From Pseudomonas sp. TH10 (GTDB lineage Bacteria; Pseudomonadota; Gammaproteobacteria; Pseudomonadales; Pseudomonadaceae): a DNA stretch of 40,881 nucleotides. The position numbers and the translations under genes were made by a program. Each line of letters begins with the position of its first letter. Position 1 is the stretch's first letter. Below the pieces are notes generated by a model. That model was not told the origin of the DNA. It saw only the letters and a program-made list of their open reading frames with translations, and did not search any database. Shown here piece by piece: positions 20,074-29,840 of this stretch. Location: contig NZ_JAEKEG010000031.1 in NCBI RefSeq assembly GCF_016651255.1, positions 1 through 40,881 of the forward strand, written 5' to 3'.

Positions 20074-21601
20074 CGCCACTGTCGTGCTGCGGCCGCGCAC
20101 CACCTGGGAAGCCATGGACCTGGGCGTGCTCATGAGCCAGCAGCATCGACGCCTGCTGATGACCAGTTGGGCGATCGTCACCCTGCCGCTGTTCGCTCTG
20201 CTGAGCATTGTGTTCTGGGACTCACCGTCGCTGGCGGTGTTTATTTTCTGGTGGCTAAAACCGGCGTACGAACGCCTGCCGCTGTACATCCTGTCGAAAG
20301 CCCTGTTCGGCGAAACACCGACGCTCAAACAAGCGTTGCGCGAGTGGCCACGCTTGCTCAAACTGCAACTGCTGGCCAGCCTGACCTGGCGCCGCCTGAG
20401 TTTGAGCCGCAGCTTCCTGATGCCGGTGGTGCAACTCGAAGGCCTCGATGGCAGTGCCCGCCAACAACGCCTGAACGTTCTGCTGCAGCGCAATGCCGGC
20501 GCCGCGCAATGGCTGACCCTCATCGGCGTACACCTGGAAACGGCGCTGTGGATCGGCCTGATGGTGCTGTTCTACCTGTTGCTGCCGCAGCAGGTAGAAA
20601 CCGATTGGGACTGGCAAGCCTTGATTTCCGCCAGTCAGCAGGACTGGGGGTGGCTCGAACACCTGAGCAATCTCTTTTACGTGCTGGTGTTGATCGTGTG
20701 GGAACCGATCTATGTAGCCTGTGGTTTCAGCCTGTACCTGAACCGGCGCACGGTGCTGGAAGCCTGGGACCTCGAACTGGTGTTTCGCCGACTGCGCCAG
20801 CGCCTGAGCACTGCCGCCATTGTACTGCTGGCGAGTTTTTTAATGATGCCCACGATGCAAGATTCCTGGGCCGCAGTGCCGGCCGTTTCCCCTGATAGCC
20901 CGCGCCTTCTGGAACAACCCCTGACCAGCCAGGCCTCCCGGGACAGCATCAAGGCAATCCTTGATAACCCGCCGTTCAAGAATAAAGAAACCGTGACCCG
21001 CTATCGCTTCGGCGAAGAGCAAGCGGGCCCTGGAAACGCTGATGATGACCCCACCCCTGGCTGGCTCAAGGCATTACTCGAACTGCTCGACGCCCAGCGT
21101 TTCGGCGCAGTGGCGACGCTGCTCGAAGCGTTGCTGTGGGGCGCAGTGATCGGGGCGGCGGGCTTGTTGATCTGGCATTACCGCGACTGGCTGCAGGCCT
21201 TCGTCAGCCGTCGTCCGCCAACAAACCGAAAAACACTGCAGGCGCCGCCCCGGCAGGCATTCGGCCTCGACCTTGGCCGCGAAACCTTGCCCGCCGACAT
21301 TGCCGCCAGTGCCGAACGGCTGTGGCAGACCCAACCCCGAGAAGCCTTGGGCTTGCTCTATCGTGCCCTGCTAAGCCACTTGCTGCACGACTTCAACATG
21401 CCGCTGAAACCGGCCGACACCGAAGGCGAGGTGCTGCAGCGTATCGAACAATTGAACCAGCCGGCATTGGCCGCCTTCAGTAAAAGCCTTACCGGTCACT
21501 GGCAGAACATGGCCTACGGGCATTGCGTGCCTCCCACACTGGCACAACAGCAATTGTGTGACGGCTGGCGTGCCTTGTTCGGCCCGGGAGCCTCGCGTTG
21601 A
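20060..21601 (+). CDS. DUF4129 domain membrane protein
   Basis: A 513-aa multi-spanning membrane protein. The N-terminal half has several TM segments (about 40-60, 150-175, 210-235, 255-275). A periplasmic Pro/Asp-rich loop follows (SPDSPRLLEQPL...DDDPTPGW), then another TM (LLEALLWGAVIGAAGLLIWHY). The cytoplasmic C-terminal DUF4129 has AERLWQTQPREALGLLYRALLSHL. The start MRLSDATVVLRPRTTWEAMDLG at 20060 is preferred to upstream in-frame starts because it only slightly overlaps the SpoIIM-like gene. DUF4129 is found attached to transglutaminase-like or MoxR-linked membrane proteins; no catalytic domain is seen here. Its stop overlaps the next TTG start. Confidence 0.86.
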   Translation: MRLSDATVVLRPRTTWEAMDLGVLMSQQHRRLLMTSWAIVTLPLFALLSIVFWDSPSLAVFIFWWLKPAYERLPLYILSKALFGETPTLKQALREWPRLLKLQLLASLTWRRLSLSRSFLMPVVQLEGLDGSARQQRLNVLLQRNAGAAQWLTLIGVHLETALWIGLMVLFYLLLPQQVETDWDWQALISASQQDWGWLEHLSNLFYVLVLIVWEPIYVACGFSLYLNRRTVLEAWDLELVFRRLRQRLSTAAIVLLASFLMMPTMQDSWAAVPAVSPDSPRLLEQPLTSQASRDSIKAILDNPPFKNKETVTRYRFGEEQAGPGNADDDPTPGWLKALLELLDAQRFGAVATLLEALLWGAVIGAAGLLIWHYRDWLQAFVSRRPPTNRKTLQAPPRQAFGLDLGRETLPADIAASAERLWQTQPREALGLLYRALLSHLLHDFNMPLKPADTEGEVLQRIEQLNQPALAAFSKSLTGHWQNMAYGHCVPPTLAQQQLCDGWRALFGPGASR

Positions 21602-22761
21602 AACGCGGTTACGGCCTGGTGCTCGGCACGATCATCGCGGTGCTGGTGGCGTGCCTGGCTATCTACCTGTATCTGAAGGCCACGCCTTATCAGGAGCAGA
21701 TCGATCACGGTCCCGCGCCCGAAGCCCTGGCCAACCCTTATCTGGCAGCCGAACAATTCCTGCGCAAACAGAGCCTGAGCGTCGGCCACGCCAATGGCCT
21801 CGACATCCTGCCCTCGCTCGATCCGCGCCAGCACAGCCTGTTGCTGTTCGGCGATCGGTACAACATGACGCCCAGGCAGGTCGACCAGATCATGAACTGG
21901 ACACGCGCCGGCGGGCGCCTGGTGTTCGTCGCCGAATCGCTGTGGGATGAGCAGACCAAACAAAGTAACGACCTGCTGCTCGATCGGGTGCAACTGCATC
22001 AATCCTTGAGCAAGGATCTCAAAGAGCCGCCCGCCGACCTCGAACAGGACCGCTTCCCCAAGCTGACCAAGCTCTATCTGGAAGACGAGGACGCACCGGC
22101 CTACGCCGGCTTCGACACCGATTTCCACCTCGACGATCCAAAGAATCTCGCTCAGGCCTGGGCCAACAGCGCCAAGGCCACGCACATGATGCAACTCAAT
22201 CACGGATTGGGCTCGATCGTGGTGGTTACCGACGCCGACCTGTGGAAAAACCCGGCCATCGACCAGTACGACAATGCCTGGCTGCTCTGGTACCTCACCG
22301 CCGATACGCAGGTGACGTTGGTGTTCAATACCGATCACGACAACCTGGTGACCCTGCTGCTGCGCTATTTCCCCCAGGCACTGGTGGCGTTGATCGCGCT
22401 GATCGGCCTGGGCTGCTGGCACGCCGGCGTACGCCATGGCCCGTTGCAGGAAACCCCTGCGCCAGCGCGCCGCCAACTGCTGGAACACTTGCGCGCCAGC
22501 GCTGCTTTCATGCTGCGCCGCAATGGCCAGCAGAGCCTGCTGCAAGCCTTGCGACAGGACATCCTGCGGCGCGTGCGACGCCGTCACCAGGGGTTTGATC
22601 AACTCGGCGTCGCCGAACAATGGCTGGTGCTGTCACGCCTGACCGGCCACCCCACACGCGCTATCAGCCAGGCCATGAGCCCGCGACCGAAGCAGCGGCT
22701 CAACAGCGCCGACTTCAGCCGCCAGGTGGCCCACCTGCAATCCTTGAGGAACGCCTTATGA
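21598..22761 (+). CDS. DUF4350 domain membrane protein
   Basis: A 387-aa protein: N-terminal TM anchor (residues 5-27), a periplasmic DUF4350 domain (about 40-230; HSLLLFGDRYNMTPRQVDQIMNWTRAGGRLVFVAES, with a GATase-like Rossmann appearance) and a second TM near 262-283 (FPQALVALIALIGLGCW). A cytoplasmic helical tail follows. The start is TTG at 21598, overlapping the TGA of the DUF4129 gene (TTGA); no ATG or GTG gives the hydrophobic N-terminus. The last codons overlap the moxR ATG (ATGA). It could bind a ligand or peptide in the periplasm and signal to the MoxR/DUF58 pair; that is inference. Confidence 0.85.
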   Translation: MKRGYGLVLGTIIAVLVACLAIYLYLKATPYQEQIDHGPAPEALANPYLAAEQFLRKQSLSVGHANGLDILPSLDPRQHSLLLFGDRYNMTPRQVDQIMNWTRAGGRLVFVAESLWDEQTKQSNDLLLDRVQLHQSLSKDLKEPPADLEQDRFPKLTKLYLEDEDAPAYAGFDTDFHLDDPKNLAQAWANSAKATHMMQLNHGLGSIVVVTDADLWKNPAIDQYDNAWLLWYLTADTQVTLVFNTDHDNLVTLLLRYFPQALVALIALIGLGCWHAGVRHGPLQETPAPARRQLLEHLRASAAFMLRRNGQQSLLQALRQDILRRVRRRHQGFDQLGVAEQWLVLSRLTGHPTRAISQAMSPRPKQRLNSADFSRQVAHLQSLRNAL

Positions 22762-23762
22762 TGAGTGAACAGCCAGAACCTGGAACGCCAAGCCACGCTG
22801 CCCAGCAACGCCTGCGCGCCAGCCAGCTGGCCCAGGCGGTCAGGGCTGAGTTGCAGAAGGCACTGATCGGCCAGGATTCAGTGATCGATGACGTGCTGAC
22901 CGCCCTGATCGCGGGCGGACATGTCCTGCTCGAAGGGGTGCCGGGGCTGGGCAAGACCCTGCTGGTGCGCGCCCTGGCCCGATGCTTCGGCGGTGAATTT
23001 GCGCGCATCCAGTTCACCCCGGACCTGATGCCCAGCGACGTCACCGGCCACGCCGTGTACGACCTGCAGACCGAACAGTTCAAGTTGCGCAAGGGTCCGC
23101 TGTTCACCAACCTGCTGCTGGCCGATGAGATCAACCGCGCCCCGGCCAAGACGCAGGCGGCGCTGCTGGAAGCCATGCAGGAACGCCAAGTCACCCTCGA
23201 AGGCCGCGCCCTGCCCATCGCGCAACCGTTCATGGTGCTCGCCACGCAAAACCCGATCGAACAGGAAGGCACCTACCCTCTGCCGGAAGCTGAACTCGAC
23301 CGCTTCATGCTCAAGGTGCGCATGGATTACCCCGACGCCGAACAAGAACTGAACATGGTGCGTCAGGTCAGCCGCTCGACCCGCGCCGACATGCTCGATG
23401 TGCAGCCGCTGCGCACCGTGTTGCAAGCCAAAGATGTGCAAGCATTGCAGCGCATCGCCAGTGATCTGCCGCTGGATGATCAGGTGCTCGATTACGCCGT
23501 ACGCCTGGCGCGCAGCACCCGCACGTGGCCGGGCCTGACGCTGGGCGCCGGGCCGCGCGCCTCTATTGCACTGGTGCGCTGCGCCCGCGCCCGAGCGTTG
23601 TTGCGCGGTGGCGAGTTCGTGATTCCCGACGACATCAAGGGCTGCGCGCTGGCCGTGCTGCGCCATCGCGTGCGCGTCGCGCCGGAGCTGGACATCGAAG
23701 GTTTGCACGTCGATCAGGTGTTGCAGCAATTGCTCGACCAAGTCCCGGCGCCGCGCCTGTGA
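22758..23762 (+). CDS. MoxR family AAA+ ATPase
   Basis: A 334-aa MoxR AAA+ ATPase (AAA_3). Walker A GVPGLGKT is at residues 60-67 and Walker B LLLADEINRAPAKTQAALLEAMQE has D123/E124. The pre-sensor/sensor-1 block ATQNPIEQEGTYPLPEAELDRFM is present, with a C-terminal lid domain to the end. MoxR proteins act as chaperone-like remodelers, usually for a VWA or DUF58 partner encoded next door, as here. The ATG at 22758 has GAGG upstream and overlaps the previous stop; a second ATG at 22761 is possible. Its TGA overlaps the GTG of DUF58. Confidence 0.93.
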   Translation: MMSEQPEPGTPSHAAQQRLRASQLAQAVRAELQKALIGQDSVIDDVLTALIAGGHVLLEGVPGLGKTLLVRALARCFGGEFARIQFTPDLMPSDVTGHAVYDLQTEQFKLRKGPLFTNLLLADEINRAPAKTQAALLEAMQERQVTLEGRALPIAQPFMVLATQNPIEQEGTYPLPEAELDRFMLKVRMDYPDAEQELNMVRQVSRSTRADMLDVQPLRTVLQAKDVQALQRIASDLPLDDQVLDYAVRLARSTRTWPGLTLGAGPRASIALVRCARARALLRGGEFVIPDDIKGCALAVLRHRVRVAPELDIEGLHVDQVLQQLLDQVPAPRL

Positions 23763-25090
23763 AACCCTCGCGCCTGCTGCTGATCTGGCTGGCATTGCTG
23801 CTGGCCATCGGTATCGCGCTCGGAGCGTTACGCGCGCTCGGCGTCGCGCTGCCCGCCAGTCTGGCGTCGATCAGTTGGGGATTGCTCCTGGCGCTGCTGA
23901 TGCTGGCGATCCTCGACGCCGTGCGTGCCAGCCGCCAAGCCTCGCCGCGGATCACCCGGCATATGCCCACAAGCCTGGCTCTGGGGCGCTGGAGTGACGT
24001 GCGACTGGAGGTCGAACATGACTCAGCACACTCACGAATCCTTGAACTGCATGACCACGCTCCCGATGGCCTGAGCGTCGAGAACCTGCCACTGTCGGTC
24101 GAACTTCAACCGGGACATCGCAGCCAGCTCAGTTATCGTCTGCGCCCACTCAAGCGCGGCCACTTCAGTTTCGAACATTGCGAAATCAATCTGGCGAGTC
24201 CACTGGGCCTGTGGACCCGCAAGCGCCTGTTACCCGTGATCGACAGCACCCGCGTCTATCCCGACTTCGCCCACCTCTACGGCGGCCAGCTACTGGCAGT
24301 AGACAACTGGCTCAGCCAGCTCGGGGTGCGCCAGCGGCAACGCCGGGGCCTGGGTCTGGAGTTTCATCAGCTGCGCGAATTTCGCGAGGGTGACAGCCTG
24401 CGACAGATCGACTGGAAAGCCACCGCACGCCAGCGCACGCCGATTGCCCGGGAATACCAGGATGAACGCGACCAGCAGATCATTTTCATGCTCGACTGCG
24501 GTCGGCGCATGCGCAGCCAGGACGGCGAGCTGGCGCACTTCGATCACGCCCTCAACGCCTGCCTGCTGTTGAGCTATATCGCCTTGCGCCAGGGCGACGC
24601 CGTGGGCCTGTGCACTTTTGCCAGCGACCAGCCGCGCTATCTGGCGCCGGTCAAAGGCAGCGGCCAGCTCAACGTGTTGCTCAATGCAGTTTATGACCTG
24701 GACACCACCCAGCGCCCTGCGGATTACCAGGCAGCCGCCAGCCAGCTACTGGCCCGGCAGAAACGCCGCGCCCTGGTGGTGCTGATCACCAATCTGCGGG
24801 ACGAGGACGATGAAGGCTTGCTCAGCGCCGTCCAACGCTTGGGCAAACAACACAGGGTGCTGCTGGCAAGCTTGCGCGAAGAGGTGCTCGACCGCGTGCT
24901 GCAGACTCCGGTGCAGACCCTCGAGGAATCACTTACCTACTGCGGCACGGTGGACTACATGAACTCACGGGCGCAGCTCCACGAGGGACTGAGCGCCCAT
25001 GGCGTACCGGTGGTGGATGTGCGCCCGGGGGAACTGGGGGCAGCGCTGGTGACGCACTATTTAAGCCTGAAGCGCAGTGGCAGCACCTGA
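23759..25090 (+). CDS. DUF58 domain protein (VWA-like), MoxR partner
   Basis: A 443-aa membrane-anchored protein. Two TM segments at about 5-27 and 35-55 are followed by a cytoplasmic beta-rich region. The DUF58 core has the signature EFHQLREFREGDSLRQIDWKATARQ...REYQDERDQQIIFMLDCGRRM. The DCGRRM segment resembles a degenerate MIDAS (D-x-S-x-S) of VWA domains: the first Asp is kept and the serines are lost. The start is GTG at 23759, overlapping the moxR TGA (GTGA); upstream starts would lie inside moxR. It is the last gene of the operon, with only 15 nt to the convergent PilZ gene. Confidence 0.88.
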   Translation: MKPSRLLLIWLALLLAIGIALGALRALGVALPASLASISWGLLLALLMLAILDAVRASRQASPRITRHMPTSLALGRWSDVRLEVEHDSAHSRILELHDHAPDGLSVENLPLSVELQPGHRSQLSYRLRPLKRGHFSFEHCEINLASPLGLWTRKRLLPVIDSTRVYPDFAHLYGGQLLAVDNWLSQLGVRQRQRRGLGLEFHQLREFREGDSLRQIDWKATARQRTPIAREYQDERDQQIIFMLDCGRRMRSQDGELAHFDHALNACLLLSYIALRQGDAVGLCTFASDQPRYLAPVKGSGQLNVLLNAVYDLDTTQRPADYQAAASQLLARQKRRALVVLITNLRDEDDEGLLSAVQRLGKQHRVLLASLREEVLDRVLQTPVQTLEESLTYCGTVDYMNSRAQLHEGLSAHGVPVVDVRPGELGAALVTHYLSLKRSGST

Positions 25091-25105
25091 AGCTTGCGCT
25101 TGCTG

Positions 25106-25465
25106 TCAGGCCGAGGCCGGCAACGGCTGGAAACTGAAGTACTGCCTCAGGGCGCTGACCAGATACCCATATTCCGCAGGCGTTCGCTGCAGGCTGAAAC
25201 CGGCATCGTAATGATGCGGCGTCGCGTCTTCGTGGCACCAAAGACAACATCCCCGCACATCGATGATCTGTTGGCTGCCATCAGTGGCCGGGATTTTGAG
25301 GCGCAAATCAAAATCGGCGCCGACCATCATCGGCAACTGGCTGATCAACATCAGCCCGTCCTCGGACACATTACCCAGGAACCCGATGGGTTTGTCTGTC
25401 ACGCTGTTAAACACTCTCAGAAAATACGGCAGCTGATGCCGTTCGATCCGGCGGTTGGTGAACAT
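25106..25465 (-). CDS. PilZ domain protein
   Basis: A 119-aa single-domain PilZ protein, predicted to bind c-di-GMP. The ligand motif is complete: RRIER (R5, R6, R9; the RxxxR-type arm) and NVSEDG (residues 32-37; D/N-x-S-x-x-G). It is cytoplasmic, with no extra domain. The ribosome site at the ATG at 25465 is weak. It converges on the MoxR/DUF58 operon. A SadC-like cyclase lies 3 kb away, so the two may act in the same c-di-GMP network, but a direct link is only a guess. Confidence 0.88.
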   Translation of the reverse strand: MFTNRRIERHQLPYFLRVFNSVTDKPIGFLGNVSEDGLMLISQLPMMVGADFDLRLKIPATDGSQQIIDVRGCCLWCHEDATPHHYDAGFSLQRTPAEYGYLVSALRQYFSFQPLPASA

Positions 25466-25630
25466 GCTGAATTCGCTTTGCCAGGCCCCTTAAGCAGGGC
25501 CGCACTAATGCTTCGGAACGGACCCGCCTGCGTGGGCAATGGGTACGCTCTCCCCGATCCTGGTTCGACAGTCCGTTGAACCGCTGCCGCTTACTTGGGC
25601 CGATCACAGGTGTGGCGCCTGTCTGGAGAC

Positions 25631-25680
25631 AGGGCCCCAGACCCGGGCCCTTGGACTATAGCTCACCGCACGCGGTGAGC
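25631..25680. other. Two adjacent perfect dyads in the PilZ upstream region
   Basis: AGGGCCC-7-GGGCCCT at 25631-25651 and GCTCACCGC-ac-GCGGTGAGC at 25661-25680. They lie between the PilZ start (25465) and the lipoprotein stop (25704), both minus-strand genes. Neither is followed by a U-run, so they look more like operators or a leader structure than terminators. Confidence 0.5.
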
Positions 25681-25703
25681 CAGGCTTGGTATGACAACTG
25701 TAA

Positions 25704-26099
25704 TCAGAAACGCGTCGCCCGCACGGCGCTGGTGCTGGTGCTGGTGCTGCGCAGCGGGTAATGACCCAGGCTCTGCAAGGTTTCCAGGCGGGCACGGGCG
25801 CGGTAGGCATATTCGCTATTGGGGTACGAGGCCATGATGAACTGATAGGTCTGCGCAGCATCGACAAACATTTTCTGCCGCTCAAGGCACTGGCCGCGCA
25901 TCATCGACACTTCCGGCCACACATACGGGCGGGCACGGCTGGCGCGCTCGACCTTGGACAGTTCGAGCATGACCTGCTCGCAGTTGCCGCGATCATAAGC
26001 GCTGTAGGCGTTGTTCAAATGATGGTTCATCGACCAACGGGTGCAGCCCGTGACGGCGAGGACGCTGAGGGCAAGGGCGGCAATGGGTACGAATCGCAT
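25704..26099 (-). CDS. Small TPR-like lipoprotein
   Basis: A 131-aa protein with a lipoprotein signal peptide (MRFVPIAALALSVLAVTGC; lipobox LAVTGC, Cys19). The mature part has helical TPR-like repeats (NNAYSAYDRGNCEQVMLELSKVE, RGQCLERQKMFVDAAQTYQFIM, YAYRARARLETL). Ser/Thr low complexity follows at the C-terminus. It is probably an outer-membrane-anchored periplasmic adaptor. AGGAG stands just upstream of the ATG at 26099. It is divergent from pykA. No specific function can be assigned. Confidence 0.83.
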   Translation of the reverse strand: MRFVPIAALALSVLAVTGCTRWSMNHHLNNAYSAYDRGNCEQVMLELSKVERASRARPYVWPEVSMMRGQCLERQKMFVDAAQTYQFIMASYPNSEYAYRARARLETLQSLGHYPLRSTSTSTSAVRATRF

Positions 26100-26155
26100 G
26101 AGGGTTCTCCTGTCTTGAGCTCTGTATCGACCCTGCGTCGAAAATCTTCAGCAAT

Positions 26156-26196
26156 GTTCGTTTCAACAGACAAACGAATAAGTAGTGCAAACGAAC
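26156..26196. promoter_or_regulatory. Triple GTTCGTTT/AAACGAAC motif upstream of pykA
   Basis: GTTCGTTT at 26156-26163, AAACGAA at 26172-26178 and AAACGAAC at 26189-26196. The first is the exact reverse complement of the third, and the second and third are direct repeats 17 bp apart. This lies about 60-100 bp upstream of pykA in the divergent region and looks like a regulator binding cluster. I cannot name the regulator. Confidence 0.45.
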
Positions 26197-26256
26197 AATG
26201 ACTACACCAACGGAGCATAGTAGCCTCTGCTAGCGCTTGAACTCAGGAGTCTTTGC

Positions 26257-27708
<1,452 letters not shown>

Positions 27709-27726
27709 GACTTCAGCCAGTAAAGG

Positions 27727-27758
27727 AGGCCCCCAGTTCGCGCTGGGGGGCCTTTTTT
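27727..27758 (+). terminator. Rho-independent terminator of pykA
   Basis: AGGCCCCCAG (27727-27736) against CTGGGGGGCCT (27743-27753), followed by a T-run. The right arm has six G against five C on the left, leaving one bulge. Confidence 0.9.
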
Positions 27759-27794
27759 TGGGGTATCTGATGGGCCCCCGCCAGCCAACAGCAC

Positions 27795-28729
27795 TCAACC
27801 GCGGGGCAGGAAGGCGTCGGCCAATAGTTGATTGCGCGGCAGTCCCGCCAGGTACAGGCGCCGGGCAAAGGCATCAACGCTGTCGGGGCCGCCGCATAGC
27901 AAGGCCTGGGTCTGCCGGGAAACCAGGCGCAGTTGTGCCAGTGTCGTGGGCAGATCCGCCGGGGTCCACAGCTCGATGCTGAGGTTCGGGCGGGTGGCGG
28001 CCATGGCCTGTAGCGGCTTGGCCAGGTAGTGCTCGCTGGGGTCGTGGGCCAGGTGAATCACGCGGATGGACCCTTGGTGATCCTGCAGCAATGCCTCGCG
28101 CAGGATGCCGAACAACGGCCCCAGCCCAGTGCCCGCCGCCAACAGCCATAGCGGGCGGTCGTGCCAGTCCGCATCATAGTGCAGTGCCCCGCCGCGCAAC
28201 TCGCCAAGACGGATCGAATCGCCGATCTGCATCAGCCGGGCGGCATCGCTGAACGCGCCCGGTTGCCGGCAATCGATGTGAAACTCCAGGAACCGGTCTT
28301 CCTGAGGCAGGCTGGCAAGCGAGTAGGGTCGTGCGACTTGTCCCGCCCACAGCACCAGATGCTGCCCGGCGCTATAACGCAAGGGCGTTGTGGCACCAGG
28401 CGCAGGCGCAACACATGGGCGCTGAGCCAATCGATCGCACTCACCTCGGCGGGGCGACCATCGTGCTGTGGATCGAAGGCATGCACCTGCAGATCCTCCA
28501 CCACCTGGCACTGACAGGCCAGCCGCCAACCCTGCTGGCGCTGCTCGGGACTGAGGGCGTCGGGCCGGGTGTCGCTGGGCAGCCCTTGCAGGCACTGCAC
28601 CAGGCACGCGTGACAGCTGCCGGCGCGGCAGCTATATGGCACGGCCTCGCCGTTGCTGTTCAACGCGTCGAGCAGGTTGCTGCCCGGCGCGACCGACCAC
28701 CGCCGCTCGCCCACGCGCAACTCAGGCAT
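27795..28729 (-). pseudogene. 2Fe-2S ferredoxin / NAD(P)H-ferredoxin reductase-like protein, frameshifted
   Basis: A fused electron-transfer protein of about 311 aa in two frames. The N-terminal plant-type 2Fe-2S domain has Cys34, 39 and 42 (CRAGSCHAC) and a fourth Cys at 72 or 74. The reading frame then breaks near 28381-28382, where RLVPQRP joins LRYSAGQHLVLWAG. The flavin/NAD(P) half follows with RPYSLASLP (FAD), GTGLGPLFGILRE (NAD(P)) and CGGPDSVDAF. Adding one A on the plus strand at 28381-28382 restores the frame. The start MPELRVGERRW at 28729 overlaps the sadC stop by 8 nt, so it is co-translated with the cyclase. Resembles the PA4331-type ferredoxin reductases; the electron acceptor is unknown. 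Confidence 0.85.
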
Positions 28730-29840
28730 CGGCGTTCTCCCACGCCGCCGCGCAGCGATTGCGCCCGTCGCGTTTGGCGCGATAAAGCGCCTGGTCGGCG
28801 CGGTGCAAGGCATCGTCCAGATCGTCACCCAACTCCAGCAATGTCATGCCCGCCGACAGGCTGAGGTGGCTGACGCTGATGCCGATCAGCTCGACGTCGG
28901 TAAAGGCGATGCGCAAACGCTCGCAACATGAAGTCAGGCGCTCGGCATTGCAGTCGGGCAGCAGCACCACGAACTCTTCGCCGCCATAGCGGGCGAGTAC
29001 GTCGCCATCGCGCAGACACGCCTGCGCGACAGCGGCGAACGCCTGCAACACCTGGTCTCCGGCGGCATGGCCGTGCAGGTCGTTGATGCGCTTGAAATGG
29101 TCGAGGTCGATCAACGCCAGGCCATGCATCACATCGCTGTCCAGCGCATTCAGCTCACGAGAGGCCAGGCGCAGAAAGTGCCGGCGATTGAACAGCCCGG
29201 TCAGTTCGTCAGTGGCGACCAGGTCTTCGAGTTGGCGCATCATCCCGCGCAGGGTGTCCTGATGCGCCTGCAAGGCAAACCGGCGCTGACGCATGCGCTG
29301 CCGCGAGGCCTGGACATAACGGGCGTAAAGCACCAGCCACGCCAGCACCATCGCCAGAATGCCCACCTGCAATGCAGCCAGCGCCGGCTCTGGCAGAAGA
29401 AAGTGGTAACCGTCCCAGAGCGTGATCGCGCAGAAACTGAAAAACACCATCAGCGCGCAGCGAATGAACGCGCGTCGACTGAGGTGAAACAGGCCAAACA
29501 GCAGGATAAGTACATAAAAAACCAGAAAAGCGCCGCGCGCCTCATCCAGATGAGCGATCAGCCAGGTCTGCCAGCCGAGGCCGAGCAGTACTTGCACTTC
29601 GGTCAGGCTGGGGTCGGCGTAACGTTGGTTGCGGCCGGTCCAGAACATCACAAACAGGGCCGCCTGAGTGATCACCACCAGTGCGCTGCCGATGGCTACA
29701 GCACTGAGGGTCTGGTCGTAATGCCCGGTAAAAAACGCCAGCCACAGCAGCAGCAGAGCCAATCCGTAGGTGGCCGCAGCAAGGGCAAAACGTTTGAGCA
29801 GAAGACGTTGAATAGCGTTATGGGTCAATCGTTGACTCAC
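28722..29840 (-). CDS. sadC: Membrane diguanylate cyclase, SadC-like
   Basis: A 372-aa protein with an N-terminal multi-TM region (about six helices, residues 18-180), a coiled linker (RQRMRQRRFALQAHQDTLRGMM) and a C-terminal GGDEF domain. The active site is GGEEF (residues 286-290), and the inhibitory I-site R-D-G-D (277-280) is present five residues before it. It is therefore predicted to make c-di-GMP with product inhibition. Position between a ferredoxin reductase and fumarase matches sadC (PA4332), which promotes attachment. The start is GTG at 29840; an internal TTG at 29828 is possible and no strong ribosome site is seen for either. Confidence 0.86.
   Translation of the reverse strand: MSQRLTHNAIQRLLLKRFALAAATYGLALLLLWLAFFTGHYDQTLSAVAIGSALVVITQAALFVMFWTGRNQRYADPSLTEVQVLLGLGWQTWLIAHLDEARGAFLVFYVLILLFGLFHLSRRAFIRCALMVFFSFCAITLWDGYHFLLPEPALAALQVGILAMVLAWLVLYARYVQASRQRMRQRRFALQAHQDTLRGMMRQLEDLVATDELTGLFNRRHFLRLASRELNALDSDVMHGLALIDLDHFKRINDLHGHAAGDQVLQAFAAVAQACLRDGDVLARYGGEEFVVLLPDCNAERLTSCCERLRIAFTDVELIGISVSHLSLSAGMTLLELGDDLDDALHRADQALYRAKRDGRNRCAAAWENADA

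Noticed and set aside
25407..25607. 66-codon minus-strand frame upstream of PilZ
   Set aside because: It overlaps the PilZ start, has no ribosome site or domain, and lies in a region that looks regulatory.
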